Shown one piece after another: positions 1 to 11,817 of a stretch of 64,000 nucleotides of DNA. The stretch covers positions 29,668,504 through 29,732,503 of the forward strand of contig CM060308.1 in the NCBI GenBank assembly GCA_030674185.1. The letters run 5' to 3'. The stretch is from Monoplex corrugatus. Its lineage: Eukaryota; Mollusca; Gastropoda; Littorinimorpha; Ranellidae. The position numbers and the translations under genes are program-made. Under the pieces are notes generated by a model. It was not told the DNA's origin and did not search any database. It saw nothing but the letters and a program-made list of their open reading frames with translations. Positions within the stretch are counted from its first letter, which is position 1; every line of letters begins with the position of its first letter.

Positions 1-634
1 CCTTCCAGTCAGTAGTCCTTTGCATTAACTACTATGCCATGATGACTGGTGATAGTCTTGCATTGCTGTTGAATTTTTGTCTTGTGTTAGTATTTGTTAT
101 CTTCGAAATCTATCTCCTTGCCCCCACCTTCTGCTCAGTTTTTGTATTATCAGGAGGGTCCATCAACCTCATTATCTTGGGTTAAGTTAGTAGCCCTCTT
201 CCCTCATGTTTTTTTTATCTTTACTTTTGAAGATCTTGTCCTTGCATAATTTTTTGTATTGTAAATTGTTTAGTTCGCTTGATTCAATTTTCTGCAGTCT
301 CTGGATATACAGCTTAGGTTTGTGTGACTGTAGTGCAGAATCACATGTATCGTTTCATTTTCCAGGTGCATTGATTACAGGTTCCATGTCTGTGTGATCT
401 CTTGTGTCCCACACATCCATTGAGACATGGGATCTGTGGGAGGAGAGCATCTTGTACCTGTAAGGAAAATGGTGGCCAAATTCAAGTTTTTTTTGCTTTT
501 TAAAAAAGTAATCCATAGTGATGAAAAACCCTGAAAAGTTGGAATGGCATACTAGTTTATTTAATGGTCGCTTCTTTGTTTATGACATGAACAAGCAGAA
601 TAAATAATCTCACAATATTGTTTGTTGTTTCCAG
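1..634 (+). other. BAZ1A intron, upstream part
   Basis: AT-rich sequence with no recognisable coding region or repeat. It ends in a pyrimidine-rich acceptor (tttgttgtttccag) just before the first visible BAZ1A exon. It is inferred to be the 3' part of an intron whose upstream exon lies outside the window. Confidence 0.7.
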
Positions 635-1706
635 ACAAGCAGTTGACAATGGATTGGAACCCCCAACATTTCCCCCTCTAGAGGATCCACGACTGACACT
701 GGAACAGAAAAAGCAGAGAGAGGAACAGGAGCAGGAGGAGGAGAAGCAGAACAAAGAGGAGTTTGCCAGGAAGGATTTGGAAGCCCAGCAGCAGATCATG
801 GAGCTGCAGCAGTCCAATGCCATATATCCTCTAGGCCGCGACAGGCTGTACAGGCGATACTGGTTCTTCACCTCCCTGCCTGCAGTACTGGTGGAGGACC
901 ATGAACTGTTCGTGCCCTCAGATTTGTGTCTGTCTTGTGTTCCCTCTAAAGAGACTGCTGGTGCATCCGCAACAAAATCAGCTGAAGACTCTTCTTTCAC
1001 TGGTGACGGAAAGATCCACATAAACAGTGCAGCCACGCAGGAGGGAAGTCCGGTGAACAGCATAGACCAAAAAGACAGCTGCGATTCCATGAGTAATGGG
1101 GACATGTCCAGTACAGAACAGAATGATAATGTGAAAGAAGCTGAAGTCAAAGACAAAGTGGTTTCTGAGGAGGCAGACACTGTCAAGAAAAATGGAGACC
1201 CTGTTGTCTCAGAAAAGAAAACCAAATCAGATTCCAGTGTAACTGAAGAAAATCCCTCATCCACAAAACCAGTTTTGATTAAAACTGAAGAAAACCCTCC
1301 GTCCACAAGATCAGCAGAGTCTTACTCAGACAGTTCCACATGTGAGCATTCACAAAAACAGCCAAAGTGGTACATTATAGACTCCAAAGAGTGCTTGCAA
1401 CAGGTTATGGCTTCTCTGAACCCTCGAGGTTTTCGAGAAAGCGCATTGATCGGGGTGCTGCAAGACTTTCAGCGTTTGTTGAATGTGACCATTAAGTCTT
1501 GCCCCATGGACAAGCTGCATGTGTCCGACACTAGTGACAGCAAAGACCAGTTGGGGAAAGGTTCCGCACATGTCAGCTCAGTGTTACAAAAAGTGAAGGG
1601 CAGTACCAAGGGTGACTCTGCTAGTGAGATCATTGAGCTGGCTCTGAGAGATGGGTTGTTGGATCTGGAGGAACGCATCTTTGTGGGCTGCTTAGGGGCG
1701 ATAAAT
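635..1706 (+). CDS. BAZ1A: BAZ1A/ACF1 exon 1 of 10 visible (WHIM/WSD region)
   Basis: Partial gene: the 5' exons lie outside the window. BAZ1A (ACF1) is the large non-catalytic subunit of the ISWI remodellers ACF and CHRAC; it helps space nucleosomes in the nucleus. This exon gives window residues 1-357. It has a charged Glu/Lys/Gln coiled-coil-like stretch, then PLGRDRLYRRYWFF, the signature of the WHIM2/WSD module that contacts ISWI and linker DNA. A Ser/Asp/Glu-rich linker follows, then WYIIDSKECLQQVMASLNPRGFRESAL and LDLEERIFVGCLGAIN, which match recalled human BAZ1A segments in the same order. The acceptor is ttgtttccag and the donor GTAAGT; the exon begins with one base of a split codon and ends in phase 0. 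Antisense open frames over this exon are shadows. I am confident of the family; orthology to BAZ1A rather than BAZ1B rests on the linker matches and the C-terminus. Confidence 0.95.
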
Positions 1707-2479
1707 GTAAGTCAGTTCTCTTTTGGTGTTATTTGCAGTCGTACTTTATGCAGCACACTTTGACTTCATATATTGTACTATGTTGTAACTTATGTAAGTC
1801 TGTTCTCTTTTGAGATTATTTGCAGTCATATGTTATGTAGCATGATTTTGTCATACTTGTTTTGGATTTGTTCTGTTTGTTGATATAACAGAAACCATTA
1901 TACATCAAGTTCAGTTTGAATTTACTTATTTCATTTTTAGATGGTGTACCGCATGTTCTCTTAGTTGAAGGCTGTTCTGTTTACCATAATCCCATTTTAA
2001 TGGGCTTTGAGACCTCTTAACACTGGGTTATGAACATACTCATTTGATAAAACTCCACTCATATCCATTTCTGAGTCCATTTTTTCTCTTCTCCACTCAT
2101 ATCCATTTCTGAGTCCATTTTATCTCTTTCAATTCATTACCAGAGTTAGAGTTGCTCCAAAATTCTTTCTGTGGTGCCATGAATCAGTTATTATTAATGA
2201 AATAAAGGTAGTTTAAAAAAAGTTTTTGTAGACATGCTGAATGCCTGTGGCGGTCTTCTAAACTTGAAAATCATTCACAGATTTTTGGAGAGCAAGTAAA
2301 AAGAGTTATGACAATGATCTTGAAAGCTAAAACTGTTGTTTAAACCAAATCCTTGAACTCGCTTGTTCTCCTCAGGCATGTCTGATCTTTTTGGGTATTA
2401 CTAAGTCAACTCCGCTTGTGTCTGTCCTGCATATCTTCTAGAGGCTTTTTCAACTTTTATTTCTTCCAAAGTTTATAAT

Positions 2480-4640
2480 CTTTGAGCCTAGCTAGACAAA
2501 AACTTGTCTTCCATCTTTTCCTGATCCTCCCTTCACAGGCCCCCCTCTCAACAAATTTCAACCTGTTTCTGAAACTGATTATCAGCATCCTGAAGGAAAT
2601 GTCATTCAAGTCTTGTGAACTTGATCCCATACTTGCCTGTCTCTTTTCACAACTATTCCTGAGCTTCTTCCATTCATAACGCATATCAATTATCATCAAC
2701 ACTTTTCCTCACTGGGTCTGTCCCATCTTCTCTCAAAATAGCTTTTGTTCTACCTCAGCTGAAAAACAATAATCTCAGTCCAAACTCTTTCTTAAAAACT
2801 ATTGTCCTGTCTTGCCATTCCTTTCCAAGCTCCTTGAGAAAGTGGTTTTGAGACAGCTGATAATCATGTCTCAGTCAGTGTCTAACTGTTGTGACCATAC
2901 AACTGAAATTGCTCTCATTCACATTATGAATGATTTTTTGCTTTCAGCTGACTGTGGCCGAATTTCCCGACTTATTCTTTTAGATCTTTCTGCTACCTTT
3001 GACTCAGTTGACATGCCAGCCACTCTCGACTGGATCACACATTCAGAGTCTGAGGTAGTGCTCTTTCTTGGTTTTTGTCATACCTGTTCGACTGTTTTCA
3101 GTCAATCAGGGTAAATGAGTCCAAGTCCAAGCTGGTTAGACTTGCATGTAAATTATATATATGGGGTCCCCCAAGGCTCTACTTTGGCCAGTCCTCTTTA
3201 CACTCTACACCTCACGACTTGCCGATGTCATCAGTCAGGACAACATCAGATATCGTTATTATGCTGATGACTTCCAGTTCTACAACAGTTTATCTCCAGA
3301 AAATCTTTCATATTATGCTGATGACTCCCAGCTCTACAATAGTGCATCTGCAGAAAATCTTTCAACCCTTCTTTCTGAAGCTTCTGACTGTTATGTTGAG
3401 ATCAAGCACTGGATGATAATACAGAATAAATTACAGCTGAATGGAGATAAGATTGAAGCAATGCTCATTAGCACCAAGCAAAAGCTTTCCACTGTAAATG
3501 TTTGTTCTATCTGTATTTGGACCTGTCATCTTCACACTCTACCCAACTTGCCAATATCATCAGTCAGGACAACATCAGATATCATTATTATGCTGATGAC
3601 TTCCAGTTCTACAATAGTTCATCTCCTGAAAATCTTTCATATTATGCTGGTGACTCCCTGTTCTACTACAGCACATCTCTTTAAAAATTTTCAGCTCTTC
3701 TTTCCGAAGCTTCTGACTTATGTTGTTATCTAGATCTACAGTTAAGACTGAAGCAGCACCCATTGCATGAGCACAGGCTTTCCACTTTAACAGTTTGTTC
3801 TGTCCAACTGGAGGACAAACTAGGGCTGTTGTACTTTCTGATTGATTCAGAACCTTGGCATTGTTCTTGATCCTTAACTCACCATACAGAAATTCATTAT
3901 CCAAACCTGTCATTCATGTTATTATCATCTGCGACATTTCAGTTCTGTTTGTCGTTATCTTTCAACTTCATCATCATCTAAACTCGCAATTTCTGTTATG
4001 TTGTCTCGTATCAATTGTTGTAACTGTTTTCTCTCTAGCTTGCCTGCTTCTTTTATCACATGCCTCCAACGAATTCAGTTCTGCGACCAGTCTTAAACGT
4101 TGTAGAAAGAAACACGGTCATAATCACTCCATTGTTTCGCTGTCTCCACAGGTTGCCAGTTTTTCAAAGAATTTCATACAAAATCAGTACATTATGCTAC
4201 AATTGTATCGATAGTACTACATCTGTTTATCTTTGTGATTCGCTCCAAATGTAAACCCTCGTCCAACCTCTTTCTTTTGCTTCTGACACTATTTGTTTAC
4301 AAATTTCTTCAATACGGATGTTCTATAGTCGGTTACTGCTCTGTTTCTGTGTGTGAGTTTCTCCTGTTTATTTAACAGTCACATACTCTTATTTTCCCTC
4401 AAGTCTAACTGGAAGAGATACTACTTTTTTGTCCAGCAGTGATTTCACCATCTATGTGCCACCCTTTTGTACTAATCTTCTCCTGTCCTTCCCTCTAGGT
4501 CTTGCCTTTGTTCTGTACCCTTGTGTTTTTGTCATTGCGAGTAATTGCCTTGGTGAATGATGAGAGTGTAGGTGCTTTGATTGATTTATGTATCAAGATT
4601 TTGCGCCATATAGATGTCATTGTTATTGTTCAGTGGTTTG
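2480..4640 (+). mobile_element. Decayed non-LTR retrotransposon (CR1/Jockey-group-like), RT region to 3' end
   Basis: Broken frames give a recognisable order of reverse-transcriptase blocks. They run from LPFLSKLLEKVVLRQL, through a TTEIALIHIMNDFLLSADCG segment and LLDLSATFDSVD (the F/Y-D block), to WGPPRLYFGQSSLHS (a decayed GxPQGS block in a shifted frame) and YYADD (the catalytic block). Then come LQLNGDKIEAMLIS and, further on, a C-terminal stretch around PLFRCLHRLPVFQRISYKI. Near 4600-4640 the sequence TTTTGCGCCATATAGATGTC followed by ATT repeats resembles the 3' end of such LINEs. Frameshifts and stops make it a pseudogene. The clade name is by recall of the motif wording, not by phylogeny. 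Confidence 0.75.
3208..3716 (+). repeat. Multiplied RT catalytic (YADD) block inside the LINE
   Basis: A segment reading DNIRYRYYADDFQFYNS and its neighbour SYYADDSQLYNSASAENLS sit back to back in one frame. A second block about 329 bases downstream (CAGTCAGGA at 3232 and at 3561) repeats the arrangement as YYADDFQFYNSSS and SYYAGDS. Four copies of one catalytic motif occur where a LINE has one. The last copy has lost an Asp (AGD). This looks like two rounds of tandem duplication after the element died. Confidence 0.8.
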
Positions 4641-4724
4641 GGTCATATTGCGGGAAGAGTGGTGTATGTGAAAAGGAACTCGTAGCTCTTATTTGATTTT
4701 AATTATGGCATATTATGTTGCTTG

Positions 4725-4777
4725 TATGGGCAGTGTCAGTTGTCATTCACCCGTATGTGTTCGAAAAGGTCTTACAT
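4725..4777 (+). repeat. Left part of a 530-bp-family repeat interrupted by the TIR transposon
   Basis: The stretch CATTCACCCGTATGTGTTCG then AAAAGGTCTTACAT matches the middle of the repeat copies at 21528, 25942 and 49735. The repeat resumes at 8060, after the 3.28-kb transposon, with CTTACATATATTCTCTTAG. The interruption therefore left a CTTACAT duplication. Confidence 0.75.
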
Positions 4778-5376
4778 TAGGCATTCCAAAGTGCTCTTCG
4801 CGGGCGGCGAACAGTACGGCAAAGTGCGGTTTTTCGCTGGTTTTCAACTTGCTCGTTCTCAACAAAATGCAGTGTCAGAAATAAAAAACATAGATCATGT
4901 TGATCTGTGATCCTTTAAGCTTTGTTTAAAGTCAAAATAAATCAATAAGTGTAACATTTACCGTTTGAAATATGCTTTTGATGATGGGTACTAAATTGCG
5001 ATTTTGCTGCTGCTGGAATGACGAAATCGAACGCGGTTTTGACCCCTACATTGAAAACTCGCCTCGAGGAGATTTGCTGGGTCAGATTCAACAAACCATT
5101 TACACAGTCAAAAAGACAACTAAATTTGCTTTCATCCCATGTAAAAGTGAACTGATAGGCTTCCATTTAGTCAGTCGTTTCGTGCGTTAAAAACTTCCGT
5201 CGATGATTTCACGACCTTACTCAAAACCAATCTCGCCATATTTTCTACTGTGCAAAAGGTCAGGGTTTCAACTTTCAGCTTCTGCTATTTGCATACGGAT
5301 TCAACCACTGGGTATTTTCCTCGAGGACTGAGAACAACGCGACCTATTTTCGCTTTCTCTTAGCGTCTGACGCGCA

Positions 5377-5479
5377 ATGGCGGACACGAGCGAAGACCGT
5401 TCGGGCGAGCACATGGACGTCGAAGTTTACGTCGACCGCTCCAGCCACGACGAATCAAGCGATCCAACTTATCTAGAGG
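5377..5479 (+). CDS. TE-borne mini-gene, copy 1, exon A
   Basis: The ATG sits in a good Kozak-like context (G at -3, G at +4) downstream of a CpG-rich stretch. It opens MADTSEDRSGEHMDVEVYVD and ends at a consensus donor (AGAGG then GTAAGT) in phase 1. The 34 residues are acidic, with a Ser/Asp/Glu cluster (DESSDPTYLE). The second copy of the element has the same exon with one amino-acid change (Arg to His at residue 21). I do not recognise the protein. Such acidic N-termini occur in DNA transposases, but this is only a resemblance in composition. Confidence 0.55.
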
Positions 5480-6633
5480 GTAAGTGAAATATCTTGCAGT
5501 TTGTTTACTATTACTTTTCGACATTTTGTTTCCTGATTTTAGAATATAATTGTTTGGAAAGCGCACAACTGCAGCACCCACAGTATCATGAATATGTTAG
5601 AAGGTAGGGGTAGGTGACGGTTTGGGGTGCGGTAATTTTACAGAGAGTGAGATCAGGCATATGATTAAAGGAAAATGTTTACAAAAGATTTTTTAAAGAA
5701 TCCATGCCTTTATTATATTTATTTATAATGATGTTAATGAGAGATTAGCGATTTATTGTGGTCACGTGACCAACGCTTTGATCGATCGATAGTCGAATCG
5801 GCCGAGTGCCCTCCCTTAGCTTCTTGTTGACTTCACTCGATCTGGTTCAGTGTCGTTCAATAATTTCACAATGTTACACCTTTTTCTTTTCTGCCTTTGT
5901 GTAAACTTCCTGAATGGTACCATTGAAACAAATCTGCATGTTTATCAATCCTATTATTTTTAGGCCCAATATTATTATCACCTAGTTCAACAGCTTTAAA
6001 AGTTTATTATTATTATTAATATTGTTATCATTATATTTTTGTTATTGTTATTATTTTACTATCATTATTATTATTTATCATTATTTCATTATTAGTTTAC
6101 TATCATTCATTACTATTTATTATCATTACTATTATTGTCATCAAAAATAATATTTAAACAAAATAAAGTAGGCCTACCAGGTTAATGGGTTGGACACTAT
6201 GAACCTTCCTAACTAGGCCTATAGTGTTTATGAGATAAATTTTGTTGTGCTGATTTGAGTAGGCCTAAATGTATGGGGCATTTTACTTTGCCCACTGCTT
6301 TGTGAGTTAAGGTAAGGTATTATAATTTTATTTTCAAAGCTGACAATAATACTGGTAGGCTTCTTACAGCTCTACACCAATCTCTCTCTCTCTTGATCCT
6401 TTCTCTCTTTGACAGGCAGGGAAGTTAATTGAGCAGGGGTACAAAAGTCCTTGTGTTCCTGCATGTTTTATGTTCTTGTTTTTTGGATTTGTTTTTGTTT
6501 TGGTTAGTATTTGCCTCTTGCTCTGTATGTATAGGCCTGTTTGTCCCTACAAATGGGATTTTCACATTACGCTACAGGATAGAACAGATAGATGTACTAA
6601 TAGTACTTTCCCTCTACACTATTTTTCTCACAG

Positions 6634-6749
6634 ATGATCTCTTCATGAGGATGAAGGAGCGATTTCTTAAGACTGGCAGAGGGCGGAGACCTAGTCTTTT
6701 GGACAACTTTGACAGCAATGATGATGAACTGCGTCTTAACATGTTTTAA
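6634..6749 (+). CDS. TE-borne mini-gene, copy 1, exon B
   Basis: Acceptor tttttctcacag leads into a phase-compatible frame: the split Asp codon is followed by DLFMRMKERFLKTGRGRRPS, then LLDNFDSNDDELRLNMF and TAA at 6747-6749. With exon A this makes a 72-residue protein with an acidic N-terminus, a basic middle (KERFLKTGRGRR) and an acidic tail. The exon encodes the same protein in the copy at 30426-30541. The product is unknown; a truncated transposase leader, a regulatory peptide or a captured host exon are all possible. Confidence 0.55.
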
Positions 6750-8059
6750 TTTCCTGTCACTTGTGAAGGGGAATCACTGATCATAGACACTGACAAGTAT
6801 TTTTTTACATTTCATTACAACATGTTTTTTGTAAAAAGAGATGATTTCTATCTTTTGTGCTTCTAGTTTAAGTTGAAGGCCAGGACAGTTATCTACTGTG
6901 ATTAAGCAACAGTGAAAGGTCAAGACAATGATGTGGAAGCTTTGATAATGTTCTACACACAGTTAAGGAACAGTTAAAGGTCAAGACATGTTTTAATCAT
7001 TGTTTAATGATTAAAAAAAACAACAAATTAGCATGTAAAAACTATGAAGATGACTTCTTTGAATGAATGTTGTTGATGTACATGTCTTGTTTGATTCGAT
7101 ATGTAAACAAAACGCATTATTTGTTACTATTATCAGCTGACATTTGTTATAATTTTGTCATCTGATTTTTGTTTACAGAAAGATTGAAACCTAATGTCTT
7201 GTTGTTATACTGACAGATCATAAAAAGCTGATCATTTTGGTATATGGTACTTTGCAGTAGGATGAATGTGACAGAAGTTACGGAGTCTTGCAAAAAGCTA
7301 AAAAGTAAAATACACAATTTTTTTCAAAATAGGTATTTTATCCTTACCCAAATATGGTTTGATTAAACATACAGATGTCTGGGGTTGTTTTACATTGAAA
7401 GAGTTTGTCATGCTGAGCAATTTGATATCAAAACCATTTTTGTAACTTTAAAGTGAAAAATGTTATGGTGCACCAAATATGTGTAAAATTTGCCATTTTT
7501 TTCACTGTGACAAATCGGCATATTTCGCATTTTTGACATCTGATATCTTTTCAACCAGCTGTCAGATGAAGCTGGAAAAAATTAGGGTTAAATTCCTTAA
7601 TATGTTTATCATATATGATTCATTTCAGTGTCACTGTATTGTATTTCTTAAAGATAATGGAGTTTGAAATTAATGAAAATGGGTCCCTTGCCCAGTTGTT
7701 TGGAACGGCGGCATCCAATTTTGCTATTTTTTGTCATTTTTATAGGTCTGTATTTTTATTGATATGCATTTCTGTCCATATGTTTTTTGCACATCAACTT
7801 AACAAGTAAAAACCTCCTCAGAAATGATTTTCTGGACTTGTGTGATTTTATATGTGTGTTCAAGGCATGTCTGAATGTGGCCTAAAATGCCATGCGAAAT
7901 TTTTCTAAGTCCAAAAAGAAAGAAAAAAATCATAAAAACTTTATTTTTTATCCCACATTAAAAAATAAAGTATGTATGTGTTCAGAATGAAAATCTCTAT
8001 TTTCCCAGCTGATTTTTATACAGATAAGTTCAAATTTGAAAATCACTTTGGAATACCTA

Positions 8060-8390
8060 CTTACATATATTCTCTTAGAATTGATAATTGGGTACATGTA
8101 TTAAGTCCATTTGTGGCTGTAGGGAAATATGTTCAGAAGCAATTTTAGGTACTTTTAGGCCCATTCTTATATATGTTTTAATGTCCTAGTTATGTTCAAA
8201 TTTGTGTTCAGGTTTGTTTTTTAAATCCCCTGTGTGATAAATTGGATGGAGTAGGCATTTCCTTACATTCTGTGCGTGAATGCATTGATATGTGTACGTA
8301 ATGTTTTTTCCATTTCAGTTTCATAGTCATTCAGGCAGTTGCTTGACAGGGTTTTAACTTGTTACTAAGTCGCAGTGTTTACATTACCAG
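8060..8390 (+). repeat. Right part of the 530-bp-family repeat
   Basis: Continues the repeat begun at 4725: TTGATAATTGGGTACATGTA, then AAATCCCCTGTGTGATAAAT and the GTGAATGCATTGATATGTGT stretch, all shared with copies at 21528, 25942 and 49735. Its last part (gttatagccctgatatgg tail) is not recognisable here. Confidence 0.7.
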
Positions 8391-9058
8391 AAGTGCATGA
8401 ATAAAAGTTTTGGGTTTTTTTTTTTTTTTTTGCTTAAGAAGAAGCTGATTCACACAAAGGGTTCTAAAAGAATCAGACAGTGTGTCAAGTATTTCCAGGA
8501 GACCAGAAAGAAAGGAATGTAATATGAAGTACTGAGATTGTGTGGAAGTATGGAGTATGTATTAAAAGTATGCCTGGAAAGTTTTTGTGTGTCAGTCTAT
8601 GCATACCGTTTTTGATTACTAAGTTAAATATAACATGAAACTTGTTAGAAATATTCACTTCAGTTTAGATTGTTTAAGGTTATTTTCTAGTGGTGTCTGT
8701 TTGATGTCAGCGCTGTTTGAGGTTAAATTTTGGTCATTTTTATTCTTTCGTCATAGTAGTGTGATTGAGGGAAAGCTGTGCCCTTTGACTGCAACTCCAT
8801 TGTATTAAGAAGAATGATGTTTAGACAGTAGCGCAGAATTTCTGAAATTTGTGGTATCTGGACTCTGAGACTTTGTGTGTGTGTGTTCTTTTTTTTGTGT
8901 GTAAAAGTTTGTGCGTGCGCAACTATAGAAAGAAAATACTTTGTGTCATTACTTCCTTTGTAAAATTTTGTGCGTGCACAACTGTAGAAAGAGAAGTTTG
9001 TGTCATATTTACTTTTCACATGATATCTATGTTACTTATGTGTTCTTTATTCTTGCAG

Positions 9059-9162
9059 GTAAAAGATAGAGCAGCATGGCGAGCAGCTTTGGAAAATGGT
9101 GGATACAGCCCTTTCACTGATGAAGCCCCATTTGCCCATGTGCATAGTCCAAAGAAAACAAA
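9059..9162 (+). CDS. BAZ1A: BAZ1A exon 2
   Basis: Acceptor ttcttgcag, donor AA/GTAAGC; enters in phase 0 and leaves in phase 2. It encodes VKDRAAWRAALENGGYSPF and continues to HVHSPKKT (window residues 358-391). The WRAALE motif directly follows the GAI(N/K) of the previous exon, as in human BAZ1A (GAIK then WRAALE, from memory), which confirms the splice. Confidence 0.92.
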
Positions 9163-10151
9163 GTAAGCAAACTATAATAAACATAAAAAGTCTCTTTGGG
9201 ATTGTAATATCCAGTGAAATCAATAAATCCAGGACTGTTTTGCCTGAGGCTAACAAGTCTGCATGAGGCTACTTAGAAAAATAAATTAAAAAACAAATAT
9301 GGCACAAAAAACATACTGTGCTCTTATTTGTGGACAGATTTGTTACAGTTTGGCATGTTGAAAGGGGACAGATTGATTAAAGTAGTGATGATTTCTGTTG
9401 CCATAGCAACAAAATTCATGAAAATATTTCTGTGCCTTATATCTCATGTTTCAAAATTTTCATTGCAAGAATTAAAAGAAAGACTCCAAATGCAAATCAA
9501 ATGTAAGCAGGAAAACTTGTAAAGTAATGTTACCCAATAAAAATGATTTTGCTTTTGAAAGAATGGATAGTTAAAGTTTGGACTTGGTTGGCTATTATGA
9601 GTATGCTGGAAAGTTGGTGATGAGTGATGCACTGTTATTTTAAGTTATTTCAGAATTCAGTGTAGCTTTGTGAGTTCTAAACTAATGATTTCTGTGCCAC
9701 ATCTATTTTTGTTATCACTCTTCATCAGTGAGTACTTGTGTCATTGATTTACAATACATTGAACCGGTCAGACAGAAAATAAGTACATGAAATGACAGGG
9801 TAGTGGAGAATGGGGTGGAAATTTAAGTAAGCATTCAGTTATCCAAGTCATTGTTTGTTAAGCTTTATTATGATTGTTACTAGTATTATTGTTTTAATGA
9901 TTTGTTAGGTTTTATTATTGTTTGTTATTATTACTAATATTGTTATTTGTGCTGATTCTGCAAGCTGGAAAACTGCTTTTTTTTAAATTTCCCCTACTGC
10001 ATTAAGCTTACACTAGTTACAGTAAATTCTGTCCACTGTAAACAAAAAACAAAACAGAACAACAGAAAACACAAACCAAACAAAAAAATTAGCCAATCAG
10101 CAGCAACAAATCATGATAAAATGCAATCACATGCACGCAATGTGTGCGTAC

Positions 10152-10548
<397 letters not shown>

Positions 10549-10774
10549 GCTGCTAGATAACATGAACATTGGAGTGGCCAGTCAGGCACAGCATATAGAA
10601 TGGTTTTCTAGCAGTGGTCATTTTGGAACTTTCCAACAGATGGGAGTAGGTGGTTACATTGAAGGGATATAAAAAGGTACTGATAATTACCTGGGTTTTT
10701 TTCAGTTTTATGAACATATTCTTACTGTTTATTGGATGACCCTCATTTATTCAGTAAAAAATGGTTTCTTTCAG

Positions 10775-10893
10775 AGATCGAAAAGGAACAAACAGTTCAC
10801 ATATACCTGAAGAAGTAATAGCAAAGGATTTGGCTCATGCTCTGGTGCAGATCGGAAGAGGAGTGGAACCACGCTTCCTGAAACCTCCATATG
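10775..10893 (+). CDS. BAZ1A: BAZ1A exon 3
   Basis: Acceptor tttctttcag, donor ATG/GTAAAG. It encodes DRKGTNSSHIPEEVIAKDL and then AHALVQIGRGVEPRFLKPPYG. This parallels the human BAZ1A segment with LAMALFQIEQGIERRFLKAP that precedes the PHD finger. Phases 2 in and 1 out agree with the neighbours. Confidence 0.92.
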
Positions 10894-10905
10894 GTAAAGG
10901 ACGCA

Positions 10906-10966
10906 CAGTGTGTGTGTGTGTGTGTGTGGGTGGGTGGATGGGTGGTGTGTGTGTGGGGGTGGTGGT

Positions 10967-11047
<81 letters not shown>
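10906..11047 (+). repeat. (TG)n microsatellite
   Basis: A near-pure TG run with a GGGTGG-interrupted start, beginning about 12 bases after the exon 3 donor. Its closeness to the 5' splice site could affect splicing if the length varies; that is an inference. Confidence 0.97.
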
Positions 11048-11048
<1 letters not shown>

Positions 11049-11334
11049 GTTTGCCTTTGAATGAGGTTGGTCTTATTTTGTTCACCGAGGAAGTTTTCAC
11101 TGGTCAACCTCATCCTTGCTGTTGTCTGTCTGATTTGGCGTAAAATTTCAATGGTTGCATGATTTGTTTCTTTTTGGAATTAGTTTAATACTTCATTTTC
11201 TCTGGGATGATTATGTATGCTGCTTATACATCAGTGTTGCTTGTCTGTTCTGAATGAAATTCAAATGACAGGCCTGGGGCATTGAGCATTGTGAAAGTCA
11301 CTTTCTTAGCTTTGGTGCAGTCTGTTGAGATATA

Positions 11335-11530
11335 TTCACACACATACCACACACACACACACACAACACAACACAACACAACACAACACAACACAACACA
11401 ACACAACACAACACAACACAACACAACACAACACAACACAACACAACACAACACACAACACCACACCACACCACACCACACCACACCACACCACACCACA
11501 CCACACCACACCACACCACACCACACCACA

Positions 11531-11585
<55 letters not shown>
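11335..11585 (+). repeat. Pentanucleotide array (AACAC)n then (CCACA)n then (CA)n
   Basis: A run of about 17-18 AACAC units switches at about 11455-11463 to about 14-15 CCACA units, ending in a CA run. One base change separates the two pentamer blocks, implying homogenisation of two adjacent variants. Confidence 0.97.
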
Positions 11586-11590
<5 letters not shown>

Positions 11591-11772
11591 AGAAGGATAT
11601 GTTAGCGAATGATCAGCATTGCATGTAAAGATGTCATCTTTGTAAAATGTCAGTGAAAATAACCTGGTTTGAATTGAGCTTTAAACAAAAACATGTCTTT
11701 TTCATGACAGTAAAAATTTTGGGTAGATTTGTTAAAGGTGTGCTTAGTTGATGTTCATTTTTTTTCTGACAG

Positions 11773-11817
11773 GTGGATTGGAAAGACGAAGTTTAAACTC
11801 AAAAGAAGAGAAGCCTG
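11773..11817 (+). CDS. BAZ1A: BAZ1A exon 4 (45-nt micro-exon)
   Basis: A short exon, acceptor ttttctgacag and donor CTG/GTAAGT, encoding GGLERRSLNSKEEKP. Phase 1 in and phase 1 out, and 45 nt, so skipping it would keep the frame. It lies in a linker between the WSD-region and PHD exons. No family motif supports it beyond splice sites and phase, so confidence is lower. Confidence 0.75.

Larger units (their letters stand above)
4778..8059 (+). mobile_element. 3.28-kb TIR DNA transposon, copy 1
   Basis: The ends are TAGGCATTCCAAAGTG (4778-4793) and CACTTTGGAATACCTA (8044-8059), a 16-bp terminal inverted repeat with one mismatch. It is flanked by CTTACAT on both sides (4771-4777 and 8060-8066). 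Other copies of the host repeat show the uninterrupted site, so the 7-bp duplication is well supported. The superfamily is not clear: 7 bp is unusual for hAT (8) and piggyBac (TTAA), while P-like and Dada-like elements are possible. No transposase-sized frame is visible, so it is probably non-autonomous. Inside are a CpG-rich 5' region, a small spliced gene (5377-6749), an ATT-rich tract near 6010-6150 and about 1.3 kb of AT-rich 3' sequence. Confidence 0.85.
1707..9058 (+). other. BAZ1A intron 1
   Basis: An intron of 7.35 kb (GTAAGT to ttcttgcag) between two phase-0 exons. It contains a decayed LINE (about 2480-4640), a 530-bp-family repeat split by a 3.28-kb TIR transposon (4778-8059), and AT-rich unique sequence at 1707-2450 and 8390-9058 in which I see nothing recognisable. 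Confidence 0.85.

Noticed and set aside
557..1306. 249-codon frame on the - strand
   Set aside because: Ser-rich shadow opposite the well supported BAZ1A exon 1.
4972..5190. 72-codon frame inside transposon copy 1
   Set aside because: The corresponding stretch of copy 2 carries extra bases that break the frame.
7479..7809. Small frames near the 3' end of the transposon
   Set aside because: AT-rich, low complexity, and one changes length between the two copies.
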